From assembly GCF_049847105.1 (NCBI RefSeq), contig NZ_JBNCNS010000003.1, forward strand, positions 434,001 through 498,000: a stretch of DNA of 64,000 nt. The letters run 5' to 3'. The stretch is from Gordonia sp049847105. GTDB taxonomy: Bacteria > Actinomycetota > Actinomycetes > Mycobacteriales > Mycobacteriaceae. Both the position numbers and the translations under genes were made by a program. Below, piece by piece: positions 57,413-64,000 of this stretch; the first letter of the stretch is position 1; each line of letters starts with the position of its first letter. The notes under the pieces were generated by a model. That model was given only the letters and a program-made list of their open reading frames with translations. It had not been told where the DNA came from and ran no database searches.

Positions 57413-58875
57413 TGAAGATCACCCGCTTTGTCCGGATCCAGTTGCTCATCTTCGCCATCGTCACGGTGGTCGCGCTGGTTGCGATGGCGATCTTCTACAT
57501 ACGGATTCCGTCGATGTTCGGGATCGGCGAGTACCGCGTCGAGCTCAAGTTGCCGAGCAGTGGTGGGCTCTACCAGAACGCGAACGTCAGTTTCCGTGGC
57601 GTGAACGTCGGCAAGGTCACCGCGGTCAAACTGACCGAGAACGGCGTGGTCGCCGACCTCTCGATCGACAGCGGTACCGACATTCCGGTGTCGTCGCAGG
57701 CCGCGGTGCGCAGCGTGTCGGCGATCGGCGAGCAGTACGTCGAGTTCACTCCGGTGCCCAACGGACCGTCCGGCCACCTCTACGACGGTTCGGTGGTGGA
57801 CAGCGGTCAGGTGCCCGTCGAGATCTCGACCATGCTCGACCAGGCGAATGCGCTGCTGGACAAGGTCGGCGACACGAAGCTGCGCTCGGTGATGGACGAG
57901 GCCTTCGAGGCGTTCAACGGTACCGGTGAGCAATTGCAACGCCTGCTCGACTCGATGACCTTGCTGGTGGGTGACGCATCGAAGAACACCGAGCCGTTGA
58001 TGAAACTCATCGACCAGTCCGGACCGCTGCTGTCCACCCAGTCGCAGACCTCCGACGAGATCCGTTCCTGGACCGCGGATGTCACCAAGTTCACCGATCA
58101 GCTGCGGGCCAACAACCCGCAGGTCACCGACATCCTGCAGAAGGGGCCGTCCACCGCGTCCCAGACGCAGGAACTGTTCTCGTCGATGGACCAGACACTG
58201 CCGATGCTCATCGCGAATCTGGGCGTGTCAGCGAAGACACTTGCGGTCTATCACCCGAATCTCCAGCAGATCGTGGTGATCTATCCGCGTCTGATGGCGG
58301 CGCTCATCACCGCACTCAACACCGAGAACGGACATTACGGCGCCAACGTGGATTTCGCCTTGGGATTCCAGGACCCGGGGACCTGCACGATGGGCTTCTT
58401 GCCGGCTTCACAGTGGCGGTCGCCCGCGATTCAGACCCCCCGCGACATACCGCCGGGCATGCTGTGCCGGGTGCCGCAGGATTCGAATCTGGCAGTCCGC
58501 GGTGCCCGCAACTTCCCGTGCGCGGAGTTCCCTGGTCGTCGCGCTCCGACACCCGAGGAATGCCGGACGGGCTACAAGCCCAAGGGCGAGAACGTGGCCT
58601 TCCCGGAAGGCCTGCCCTTCGGGCTCAAGCCGCCGGCGAACGCATCGGCCAAGTCTCCGGCCAAGGCCCCGGCGAAGGTGCCGACCGGTCAGGCCACGCA
58701 GGCGACCCCGTCGAGCTACACGCCCGGCGCCGCTGTGTACGCCACCCCGTACGATCCGAAGACGGGTGACTACATCGGTCCCGACGGCAAGACGTATAAC
58801 GCCGGTCTGGGACAGGATTCACAAGGACAAGACAGTACGTGGGAGAGCATGATCAGCAATACGGTGCAGAAGTGA
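57412..58875 (+). CDS. mce4F: Mce4F, MCE-domain subunit
   Basis: The last and largest MCE protein here, 487 residues: anchor LLIFAIVTVVALVAMAIFYI (about residues 10-30), MCE domain about 40-118 (LKLPSSGGLYQNANVSFRGVNVGKVTAVKL, AVRSVSAIGEQYVEFTP), helical region to about 310, then a loop-rich C-terminus with paired cysteines (GTCTMGF, MLCRVPQ, FPCAEFPG, EECRTGY) and an Ala/Lys/Pro-rich segment before a conserved YDPKTGDYIGPDGKTY motif. It overlaps the next gene by four bases (GTGA). Homologue of Rv3494c. Confidence 0.93.
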   Translation: MKITRFVRIQLLIFAIVTVVALVAMAIFYIRIPSMFGIGEYRVELKLPSSGGLYQNANVSFRGVNVGKVTAVKLTENGVVADLSIDSGTDIPVSSQAAVRSVSAIGEQYVEFTPVPNGPSGHLYDGSVVDSGQVPVEISTMLDQANALLDKVGDTKLRSVMDEAFEAFNGTGEQLQRLLDSMTLLVGDASKNTEPLMKLIDQSGPLLSTQSQTSDEIRSWTADVTKFTDQLRANNPQVTDILQKGPSTASQTQELFSSMDQTLPMLIANLGVSAKTLAVYHPNLQQIVVIYPRLMAALITALNTENGHYGANVDFALGFQDPGTCTMGFLPASQWRSPAIQTPRDIPPGMLCRVPQDSNLAVRGARNFPCAEFPGRRAPTPEECRTGYKPKGENVAFPEGLPFGLKPPANASAKSPAKAPAKVPTGQATQATPSSYTPGAAVYATPYDPKTGDYIGPDGKTYNAGLGQDSQGQDSTWESMISNTVQK

Positions 58876-59834
58876 CCTCGGACAAGCCCGAGGACACCAC
58901 GCCCGACCCCAGCCCGGAAAACACGGAGGAACAGGCGTCGGCCCCGTCGACGCCGGTTCGCCGCGCACCCGTTCGCAAGGCCCCGCTCGGCCGTGGGCGC
59001 AAGCGGCCCTCGAGTTCGGCCGGACCGGAAGGTCCCGCGGCGTCTGCCGAGGAGTCGTCGTCGGAGGCCGTCGAGGTCGAAGGTTCGAACGATCCTGCGG
59101 GCAGCGGCGATACCTCTGGCACCGGCGAATCCGCGAGTGCTCCCGAGGCGGCAGATGCGGCCGAAGCGGTGGAGAACACAGACGAAACCGGCAAGGGCGA
59201 CGCCGAGCAGCAATCCACGGTCGCAGGCGATCAGCTCACCTATCGGGAGCGGCGGCGTGCGCGCAACGCAGCGGCACGTCGGAGCCGCGACGACCGTCTC
59301 GCCGGTGACGACGGGTCGCCGGTCCGATACAAGGGCACCGACTCGTCGCGGACCAAGCGCATCGTCCTGGCCTCGGTGTGCAGCGTCGTGATCATCGCGT
59401 GTGTTGCGGTATCGGTGATCTTCGCGGTCGGTATCAACCGCTATGACAAGAAGAACGACCTGCGAGCCGAGTACTCGGATTTCGCTTCGCAGATGATCGT
59501 CAACCTGACCACACTCAACCCGAACAACGTCGATGGTGCATTGAAGACGTTGCAGGACAAGACGAGTGGCAAGGCCCAGCAGCAGATGCAGGATTCGATG
59601 AAACAGGCCGTCGGTCTGGTCAAGGACCAGAAGATCGACACCAAGACCACGATCCTGTCGGAAGCCGTGACCAAGGCGGAACCGGACGAGGGAACGGCGA
59701 TCGTCGTCTACGGGTGGCAGATGAAGAATCCGGATCCCAAGGAGGAGACGATCGTTCAGACGTTCCGGTGGCGGGTGCAGATGACCCGGATCAACGGCGA
59801 CCTGAAGATGACGAACTTCGAGTGGGTGACGTAG
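58872..59834 (+). CDS. Mce-associated membrane protein (Rv3493c-like)
   Basis: A 320-residue Mas protein of the mce4 operon. The first 165 residues are acidic, Ser/Glu/Ala-rich and then Arg-rich (RERRRARNAAARRSRDDR), probably cytoplasmic and disordered. One membrane helix (IVLASVCSVVIIACVAVSVIFAVGI, about 168-192) is followed by an outer NTF2-like domain (LRAEYSDFASQMIVNLTTLNPNNVDGAL, FRWRVQMTRINGDLKMTNFEWV). Mas proteins are thought to stabilise Mce complexes. The start is GTG at 58872 overlapping the mce4F stop; the next Mas gene follows directly. Confidence 0.85.
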   Translation: MTSDKPEDTTPDPSPENTEEQASAPSTPVRRAPVRKAPLGRGRKRPSSSAGPEGPAASAEESSSEAVEVEGSNDPAGSGDTSGTGESASAPEAADAAEAVENTDETGKGDAEQQSTVAGDQLTYRERRRARNAAARRSRDDRLAGDDGSPVRYKGTDSSRTKRIVLASVCSVVIIACVAVSVIFAVGINRYDKKNDLRAEYSDFASQMIVNLTTLNPNNVDGALKTLQDKTSGKAQQQMQDSMKQAVGLVKDQKIDTKTTILSEAVTKAEPDEGTAIVVYGWQMKNPDPKEETIVQTFRWRVQMTRINGDLKMTNFEWVT

Positions 59835-60461
59835 ATGCGTATCACCACCGGCCGCGTCGTCGCGGCAACGCTTGTCATCCTGCTGGTCGCGGCTGCGGCC
59901 GTGACGGTGTTCCTCGGTATCCGGTTCTTCGACGACCGCGCAACCGAGAACGCGAGGAATTCGTCACTGGACGCGGCAAAAGGCTATGCCACCACCATGT
60001 TCGGGTACACCCCGCAGAACGTCGATCAGCACGTCGCGGAGTCGAAGGCGGTGTTGACCGGGGCGGCGAAGCCGACCTATGACGCCCTGGTCACCAAGAA
60101 CAATCTCGCCGCCGAGGTGCGTAAGCAGGGTGTGGTGTCGGCCGTGACCATCCAGGACGCCGGCGTGGTGACCAACACCCAGGACACCTCCAAGGTGCTG
60201 ATCTTCATGAACCAGTCGGTCACCCGTAACAACAAGGAACTCGTCCGCGTGGACCCGAGCCGTCTGACGTTCAGCATGGTCAAGCAGGGTGATCGGTGGA
60301 TGATCAACGGGATCGACGTGATCACCGACGACTCGTTCCGAAGCCGCATCGAGCAGACGGACACACCGCCGCCCGGCGCTGTCCCGTTGCCGACGTCCAA
60401 GTCGCCGTCGCCAGCGGCCCCGTCCGCCTCGCCTGCCCCGTCTGCTCCGCCTGCCGGCTGA
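59835..60461 (+). CDS. Mce-associated membrane protein (Rv3492c-like)
   Basis: A 208-residue protein ending the mce4 operon. One N-terminal membrane helix (VVAATLVILLVAAAAVTVFLGIRFF) is followed by an NTF2-like outer domain (AAKGYATTMFGYTPQNVDQHVAESKAVLTGAAKPTYDAL, VLIFMNQSVTRNNKELVRVDPSRLTFSMVKQGDRWMINGID) and a Pro/Ala/Ser-rich tail of about 30 residues. It starts with ATG immediately after the stop of the previous gene. Its fold and place are those of Rv3492c. Confidence 0.85.
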   Translation: MRITTGRVVAATLVILLVAAAAVTVFLGIRFFDDRATENARNSSLDAAKGYATTMFGYTPQNVDQHVAESKAVLTGAAKPTYDALVTKNNLAAEVRKQGVVSAVTIQDAGVVTNTQDTSKVLIFMNQSVTRNNKELVRVDPSRLTFSMVKQGDRWMINGIDVITDDSFRSRIEQTDTPPPGAVPLPTSKSPSPAAPSASPAPSAPPAG

Positions 60462-60488
60462 CGCCCCACTCCTGATTCGCCGTTTGCC

Positions 60489-60581
60489 GGTCGAGTAGTC
60501 GAGGAGCATGCGACGAGGTGAATCGAGACCTGTTGCGGCGATCTCGAAACGCGCCCTCGTCGGCTCGGGGGCTACTCGATC
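60489..60581. repeat. GTCGAGTAG-type element, degenerate copy
   Basis: GGTCGAGTAG (60489-60498) is followed by the weakened inner arms AATCGAGACC and ATCTCGAAACG, and CTACTCGATC (60572-60581). It is the most diverged of the five copies and lies just after the mce4 operon. No gene is seen in 60462-60689. Confidence 0.75.
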
Positions 60582-60636
60582 GGCAGCTGATTCGCACTTC
60601 TGTGGCCCGCTGTTGTGACGCAGGCGCATGCAGACG

Positions 60637-60672
60637 AAAAACGGGGCCGGTCACCCTTCGGCGACCGGCCCC
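60637..60672 (-). terminator. Intrinsic terminator of the downstream aldehyde dehydrogenase
   Basis: GGGGCCGGTC (60643-60652) pairs with GACCGGCCCC (60663-60672) over a 10-nt loop. On the minus strand the stem is followed by GTTTTTCG, the T-run of a rho-independent terminator. It lies 18 nt past the stop of the minus-strand aldehyde dehydrogenase and faces the mce4 operon. Confidence 0.85.
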
Positions 60673-60689
60673 GATTCCCCTGTGAGAGA

Positions 60690-62192
60690 TCAGGATTCGG
60701 AGGTATATCCCATCGGCATGAGGATCGCCTTGTGCTCGAGGTAGGACTCGAGTCCCTCGCGTCCGTTCTCGCGTCCGATACCCGAGTTCTTGTATCCGCC
60801 GAACGGCGACGCGGGATCGATGGCGTACCAGTTGATGCCGAGCGTGCCGGTGCGGATCTGCTTCGCGATCTCGACACCGCGCTCGACGTCGGCTGTCCAG
60901 ATGGAGCCGGCCAAACCGTAATCGGAGTTGTTGGCGATGGCGATGGCCTCGTCGACCGTGTCGTAGGCGATGACGCTGATGACCGGGCCGAAGATCTCCT
61001 CCCGCGCGATCGTCATGTCGTTGGTGACGCCGGTGAAGATCGTCGGGGTGACGTAGAAGCCGTTGTCGAGGCCTTCCGGACGGCCGCCCTCGAGCACTGC
61101 GGTGGCGCCCTCTTCCTTGCCCTTGGCCACGTAACCCTCGACCTTGTCCCGCTGCTTGGCGGTGATGATCGGTCCGAGGCCGGTGCCCTCTGCGGTCGGC
61201 AGACCCGGAGTGAAGGTCTTGGCGGTCTCGACCATTGCGTCGACGATCTCGTCGTGGCGGGACCGGGGGACCAGGACACGGGTCTGCGCGACACATGCCT
61301 GACCGGCGTTGATCAGGCCGGCCGAGAACACCAGCATGTGGATGTTGGCCTCGAGCTCGACGTCGTCGAGGACGATCGCGGCCGACTTGCCCCCCAGCTC
61401 CAGCGAACAACGCTTGAGGTTCTCGCCGCAGCGCGCGGCGATGGCGCGTCCGGCGACAGTCGAGCCGGTGAAGGTGATCTTGTCGACGTCGGGGTGCTCC
61501 ACGAGTGCCTGGCCGGCAGCGACGGCACCCGGGACGACCGAGATGACGCCTTCCGGGACGCCGGCGTCGACGAAGAGCTGTGCGAGCAGGTTCGCGTTGA
61601 GCGGTGTCTCCGGCGCGGGCTTGAGAACGATCGAGCAGCCGGCGGCGAGCGCCGGGCCGAACTTGTTGCACAGCAGGAACAGCGGGACGTTCCATGCGAT
61701 GATCGCGCCGACGACACCGACGGCCTCGCGGGTCACCAGCGTCTCGCCGAACAGCCCGGCGCGCTTTTCCTCCCACGGGAACTCGGTGGTCGCGGCAGCG
61801 TACCCCTGCAGCACGCCGGTGCCGGCCAGCCCTTGGAGGGTGGTGACATCGGTGGGGGTGGCGCCCATCTCGGCGGAGACCAGGCTGCTGATCTCGCCCA
61901 TGCGCTCGTTGATCAGATCTGCTGCGCGGTTCAGGACGGCGGCTCGATCGGCCGGTGCGGTGTCGCGCCAGACACCCGACGCGAACGCGGCCCGGGCGGC
62001 CTTGACCGCGGTGTCGACATCGACCTCGTCGGCGAGCGGTACGGAACCGACCCGCTCCCCGGTGGCGGGCGAGAACACCTCGAGCGTCTCGGTCGAATGC
62101 GGATCCACCCACTGTCCACCGATGAACAGTTGCGGTTGGTCGCCGGCGCCGACCAGGTCGGATGCCGGACGGGACTCGACGGTCTCGGTCAT
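60690..62192 (-). CDS. NAD-dependent aldehyde dehydrogenase with KstR box
   Basis: A 500-residue ALDH: IAWNVPLFLLCNKFGPALAAGCSIVLKPAPETP (cofactor region), FTGSTVAGRAIA, LELGGKSAAIV (general-base Glu near residue 266), nucleophile Cys in NAGQACVAQTRVLVP (near 300), EEIFGPVISVIAYD, and PFGGYKNSGIGRENG. A perfect KstR palindrome lies 46 bp upstream, so it is expected to be sterol-induced. A role in oxidising the C26 aldehyde left by CYP125, or the propionaldehyde-type products of side-chain cleavage, is plausible but unproven. Monocistronic, with its own terminator. Confidence 0.87.
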   Translation of the reverse strand: MTETVESRPASDLVGAGDQPQLFIGGQWVDPHSTETLEVFSPATGERVGSVPLADEVDVDTAVKAARAAFASGVWRDTAPADRAAVLNRAADLINERMGEISSLVSAEMGATPTDVTTLQGLAGTGVLQGYAAATTEFPWEEKRAGLFGETLVTREAVGVVGAIIAWNVPLFLLCNKFGPALAAGCSIVLKPAPETPLNANLLAQLFVDAGVPEGVISVVPGAVAAGQALVEHPDVDKITFTGSTVAGRAIAARCGENLKRCSLELGGKSAAIVLDDVELEANIHMLVFSAGLINAGQACVAQTRVLVPRSRHDEIVDAMVETAKTFTPGLPTAEGTGLGPIITAKQRDKVEGYVAKGKEEGATAVLEGGRPEGLDNGFYVTPTIFTGVTNDMTIAREEIFGPVISVIAYDTVDEAIAIANNSDYGLAGSIWTADVERGVEIAKQIRTGTLGINWYAIDPASPFGGYKNSGIGRENGREGLESYLEHKAILMPMGYTSES

Positions 62193-62237
62193 AGATGTGC
62201 TCCTGAGTGGTGGTGTGAACTACTCCACAACCGATAC

Positions 62238-62251
62238 TAGAACACGTTCTA
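62238..62251. promoter_or_regulatory. KstR box upstream of aldehyde dehydrogenase
   Basis: TAGAACACGTTCTA, a perfect palindrome identical to the box at 36146, lies 46 bp before the minus-strand aldehyde dehydrogenase start. It is on the far side of the LON-domain gene's 3' end, so it can only serve the dehydrogenase. Confidence 0.9.
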
Positions 62252-62316
62252 ACTTCGGGGCCAGGGGCGGTCGCCACCTGCGCCGACCGAAGCCGGATTT
62301 TCGCACCCGGCAGATG

Positions 62317-62976
62317 TCAGCGGCCGAAGCGGATCATCGCCGTGAGTCCCTCGACGACGTCGTCGAGAACAGAGATCTGCTCCGGCACGGTGTCGCACTC
62401 GAGCAGTTGCTGCCGGTCGGCCGGGCCGATGGGCAGCCGGATGGCCCACTCGAACAGGCCGTGTTCGGCGAGGTCGGCGACGTCGAATTCGGGGAGGCCG
62501 ACGGGCACCGACTCGGGTCGGGTGGTGGCCACCTCGTCGACGAAGGCGCGCAGCGCGAGGCCGAGTTCGATCACCCTGGCATGGTCGGCGGGACCGATCC
62601 GAGGTTCCGGGAGGACCTCGGTGACGGCCCTCGGATACGGATCGTCGGGGAGCCACTCGGTGACCCGGATTCGCGCGGCGCCGGTGCAGGTGAGCGACGC
62701 CCGGCCGTCGGGTTGGCGCATCAGGTTCTCGATGTGGGCGAAGGTGCCCACATCGTGCCGGACGTCGCCGCCGCCCACCTCGTGGCCACGTGCGATCAGC
62801 ACGACGCCGAATCCCGCGTCGCGGGGGGTCGCCGCAGTCGATTCCTGGTCGTCGCCGTCGAGGCAGTCTTCGAGCATCTGCCGGTATCGCGGTTCGAAGA
62901 TCCGCAAGGGCAGCGGCTCACCGGGCAGCAACGCGGTTCCCAGCGGGAACATCGGCGTGCCCGAGGCGCGCGGCAC
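62317..62976 (-). CDS. LON N-terminal (substrate-binding) domain protein
   Basis: A 219-residue stand-alone LON N-domain protein without ATPase or protease parts. The N-terminus MFPLGTALLPGEPLPLRIFEPRYRQMLEDCL is the family hallmark. It continues with GFGVVLIARGHEVGGGDVRHDVGTFAHI, a middle strand region and a helical C-terminal bundle (ADRQQLLECDTVPEQISVLDDVVEGLTAMI). Such proteins occur widely in actinobacteria; a substrate-adaptor role is assumed but unproven. The start is GTG at 62976, six bases after the mhuD stop, so the two are probably co-transcribed; a start at the Met before FPLG is also possible. Confidence 0.8.
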   Translation of the reverse strand: MPRASGTPMFPLGTALLPGEPLPLRIFEPRYRQMLEDCLDGDDQESTAATPRDAGFGVVLIARGHEVGGGDVRHDVGTFAHIENLMRQPDGRASLTCTGAARIRVTEWLPDDPYPRAVTEVLPEPRIGPADHARVIELGLALRAFVDEVATTRPESVPVGLPEFDVADLAEHGLFEWAIRLPIGPADRQQLLECDTVPEQISVLDDVVEGLTAMIRFGR

Positions 62977-62981
62977 GCCTG

Positions 62982-63290
62982 TCAGGCGCTGGGTTTGGCG
63001 TCGAGTACGACCTCGAACTCGAGCAGATCGGCTCCGCTCGCCACCGGCTTCGCACGCTCGCCCGAGTGTGCCTCCTTCGCCGGGCCCGACGCCCACGCCT
63101 GGAAGTCCTCTTCGGATTCCCACTGGGTGACCACGAAGTACCGGTCGTCGCCCTTCACCGGGCGCAGCAACTGGAATCCGAGGAATCCCTTGGAGCCGTC
63201 GACCGAGTGGGCACGATTCGCGAATCGCTTCTCGAGTTCCGGTCCGGCGCCCTCGGGTACCGAAATCGCATTGATCTTCACAACTGCCAT
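62982..63290 (-). CDS. mhuD: Heme-degrading monooxygenase MhuD
   Basis: MhuD opens heme to mycobilin and frees iron in mycobacteria. The 102-residue protein has the ABM ferredoxin-like fold, and all three key positions known from M. tuberculosis MhuD are kept: Asn7 (KINAI), Trp66 (FQAWASG) and the heme ligand His75 (KEAHSGERA). FLGFQLLRPVKGDDRYFVVTQWES is the core strand pair. The ATG at 63290 gives this exact numbering. In M. tuberculosis mhuD (Rv3592) lies close to lysS (Rv3598c), so the sterol region in this genome seems to sit between lysS and mhuD. Confidence 0.92.
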   Translation of the reverse strand: MAVVKINAISVPEGAGPELEKRFANRAHSVDGSKGFLGFQLLRPVKGDDRYFVVTQWESEEDFQAWASGPAKEAHSGERAKPVASGADLLEFEVVLDAKPSA

Positions 63291-63367
63291 GGGACCCACC
63301 CTACTGGCATGCTGGAGTGGGATATCGACAGTTCAACGCCCCGCAGATATGTCGCAGTGGAGGTGTC

Positions 63368-63748
63368 ATGGCACGCGGAAGACTGGAACCGGGACCCGAT
63401 CACCCGATCACGGTGTCGCCGACGGATGATCGTGTCGTCGTCCGGGTCGGCGACACCGTCGTCGCACGGACGGCGGATGCGCTCACCCTGCGCGAGGCGG
63501 AGTACCCGCCCGTGCAGTATCTACCCCGGCAATCGGTGGACCCGTCGTTGCTCCGCGAGAGCGCGACCACCACCTTCTGCCCGTACAAGGGTGAGTGCAA
63601 TTACTACGACCTCACCCTCGGTGCCGAGGTACTGACCGACGCGGTCTGGGTCTACCGATCCCCGTACGACGCCGTCGCACAGATCGCCGACCATGTCGCG
63701 TTCTATCCGGGTCGCGTGTCGGTCGACGTCGACGCGGCGTCGGGCTGA
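63368..63748 (+). CDS. DUF427 protein
   Basis: A 126-residue DUF427 domain protein: VVVRVGDTVVARTADALTLREAEYPPVQYLPR, SLLRESATTTFCPYKGECNYYDL (the CPYKG..YY family motif), and a C-terminal AVAQIADHVAFYPGRVSVDV. The compact beta-rich fold is widespread in actinobacteria with no established activity. The ATG at 63368 follows GGAGGTGTC. It is divergent from mhuD. Confidence 0.85.
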   Translation: MARGRLEPGPDHPITVSPTDDRVVVRVGDTVVARTADALTLREAEYPPVQYLPRQSVDPSLLRESATTTFCPYKGECNYYDLTLGAEVLTDAVWVYRSPYDAVAQIADHVAFYPGRVSVDVDAASG

Positions 63749-63777
63749 TCGGCGGCTGCTGCCATACCCTGTCAGCC

Positions 63778-64000
63778 GTGACCGCCACTCGAACCGCGAC
63801 GCCTGCGGAGACCGGGGCCGCAGACATCGGCCTGCTCGATCACGGCGGACCCACCGACTCCGACGGTCAGCCGGTCCGCGGTGTCGGCCCGATCGTCCTG
63901 CTGCACGGCCTGATGGGGCGCGGACGCACGTGGCGACGACAGATCCCGTGGCTGCGTCGCCACGGCCGCGTCTTCACTCTCGACGCCGCCTTCCACACCG
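63778..64000 (+). CDS. Alpha/beta hydrolase, 3' end missing
   Basis: The start of a gene that runs off the window. From GTG at 63778 the frame is open to the edge for 74 codons. After a 40-residue variable lead it shows GPIVLLHGLMGRGRTWRRQIPWL, the HG oxyanion motif and first helix of an alpha/beta hydrolase, then VFTLDAAFH. The catalytic triad is beyond the edge. Substrate cannot be judged. Confidence 0.75.
   Translation, partial: MTATRTATPAETGAADIGLLDHGGPTDSDGQPVRGVGPIVLLHGLMGRGRTWRRQIPWLRRHGRVFTLDAAFHT

Noticed and set aside
61309..63429. 706-codon open frame on the plus strand
   Set aside because: Antisense to the aldehyde dehydrogenase, LON-domain and mhuD genes, all of which show clear motifs.

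Overview
This window is high-GC DNA of a mycolic-acid actinobacterium (order Mycobacteriales). Gene content, codon bias and dispersed GTCGAGTAG-type repeats suggest Gordonia or a close relative; the genus is an inference. Most of it, from about 7 to 62 kb, is a sterol/cholesterol catabolic and uptake region. It matches most of the Mycobacterium tuberculosis segment Rv3492c-Rv3561 in content, with local rearrangements and extra genes. No rRNA, tRNA, CRISPR array, transposase or prophage was seen.

Layout. 0-6.1 kb is housekeeping: panC (5' end outside the window), panD, coaX, a rhodanese-like gene behind a poly-cysteine leader peptide, an aldehyde dehydrogenase and lysS. 6.1-7.1 kb holds a DUF559-type nuclease gene bracketed by two copies of a hairpin repeat. 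7.1-22 kb is the KstR2 regulon for steroid rings C and D (fadD3, fadE30, ipdF, fadA6, kstR2, ipdC-ipdB-ipdA-echA20 and two SDR genes), plus an aldehyde dehydrogenase and a CoA ligase. Three KstR2-like boxes are visible. 22-43 kb is mostly side-chain degradation under KstR-like boxes: fadD8, fadA5, ddn-like, CYP125, an NTF2-fold protein, ltp3-ltp4-DUF35, an LLM oxidoreductase, echA19, fadD19 and a nitronate monooxygenase. It also carries a tandem pair of CYP125-like P450s with its own TetR, and a stand-alone CYP102-like heme domain with a second TetR. 43.2-44.3 kb holds a second DUF559-type gene, bracketed by copies of a different hairpin. 44.3-60.5 kb carries fadE26-fadE27-fadD17, then fdxD-hsd4A and the complete mce4 sterol import operon (yrbE4AB, mce4A-F, two Mce-associated proteins). 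60.6-64 kb has a KstR-boxed aldehyde dehydrogenase, a LON-domain protein, mhuD, a DUF427 gene and the start of an alpha/beta hydrolase.

How it works together. Mce4 imports the sterol. CYP125 (probably fed by FdxD) oxidises C26. FadD19/FadD17/FadD8 make CoA esters. FadE26/27, EchA19, Hsd4A and FadA5 run side-chain beta-oxidation, with Ltp3/Ltp4/DUF35 for C24-branched phytosterols. FadD3, FadE30, IpdF, IpdC, EchA20, IpdAB and FadA6 then degrade the last two rings. The ring A/B genes (kstD, kshAB, hsaABCD) and kstR itself are outside this window.

The observation most likely to be new is the repeated design 'gene stop - hairpin - DUF559 nuclease gene - stop - same hairpin'. It occurs at two unrelated places with two unrelated hairpins and looks like a nuclease-linked palindrome unit, possibly analogous to RAYT/REP. 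Other points of note are a GTCGAGTAG-type element inserted in frame in fadD17, helically phased 21-bp arrays, the poly-Cys leader, and a GyrA-like helical module joined to a GNAT domain.
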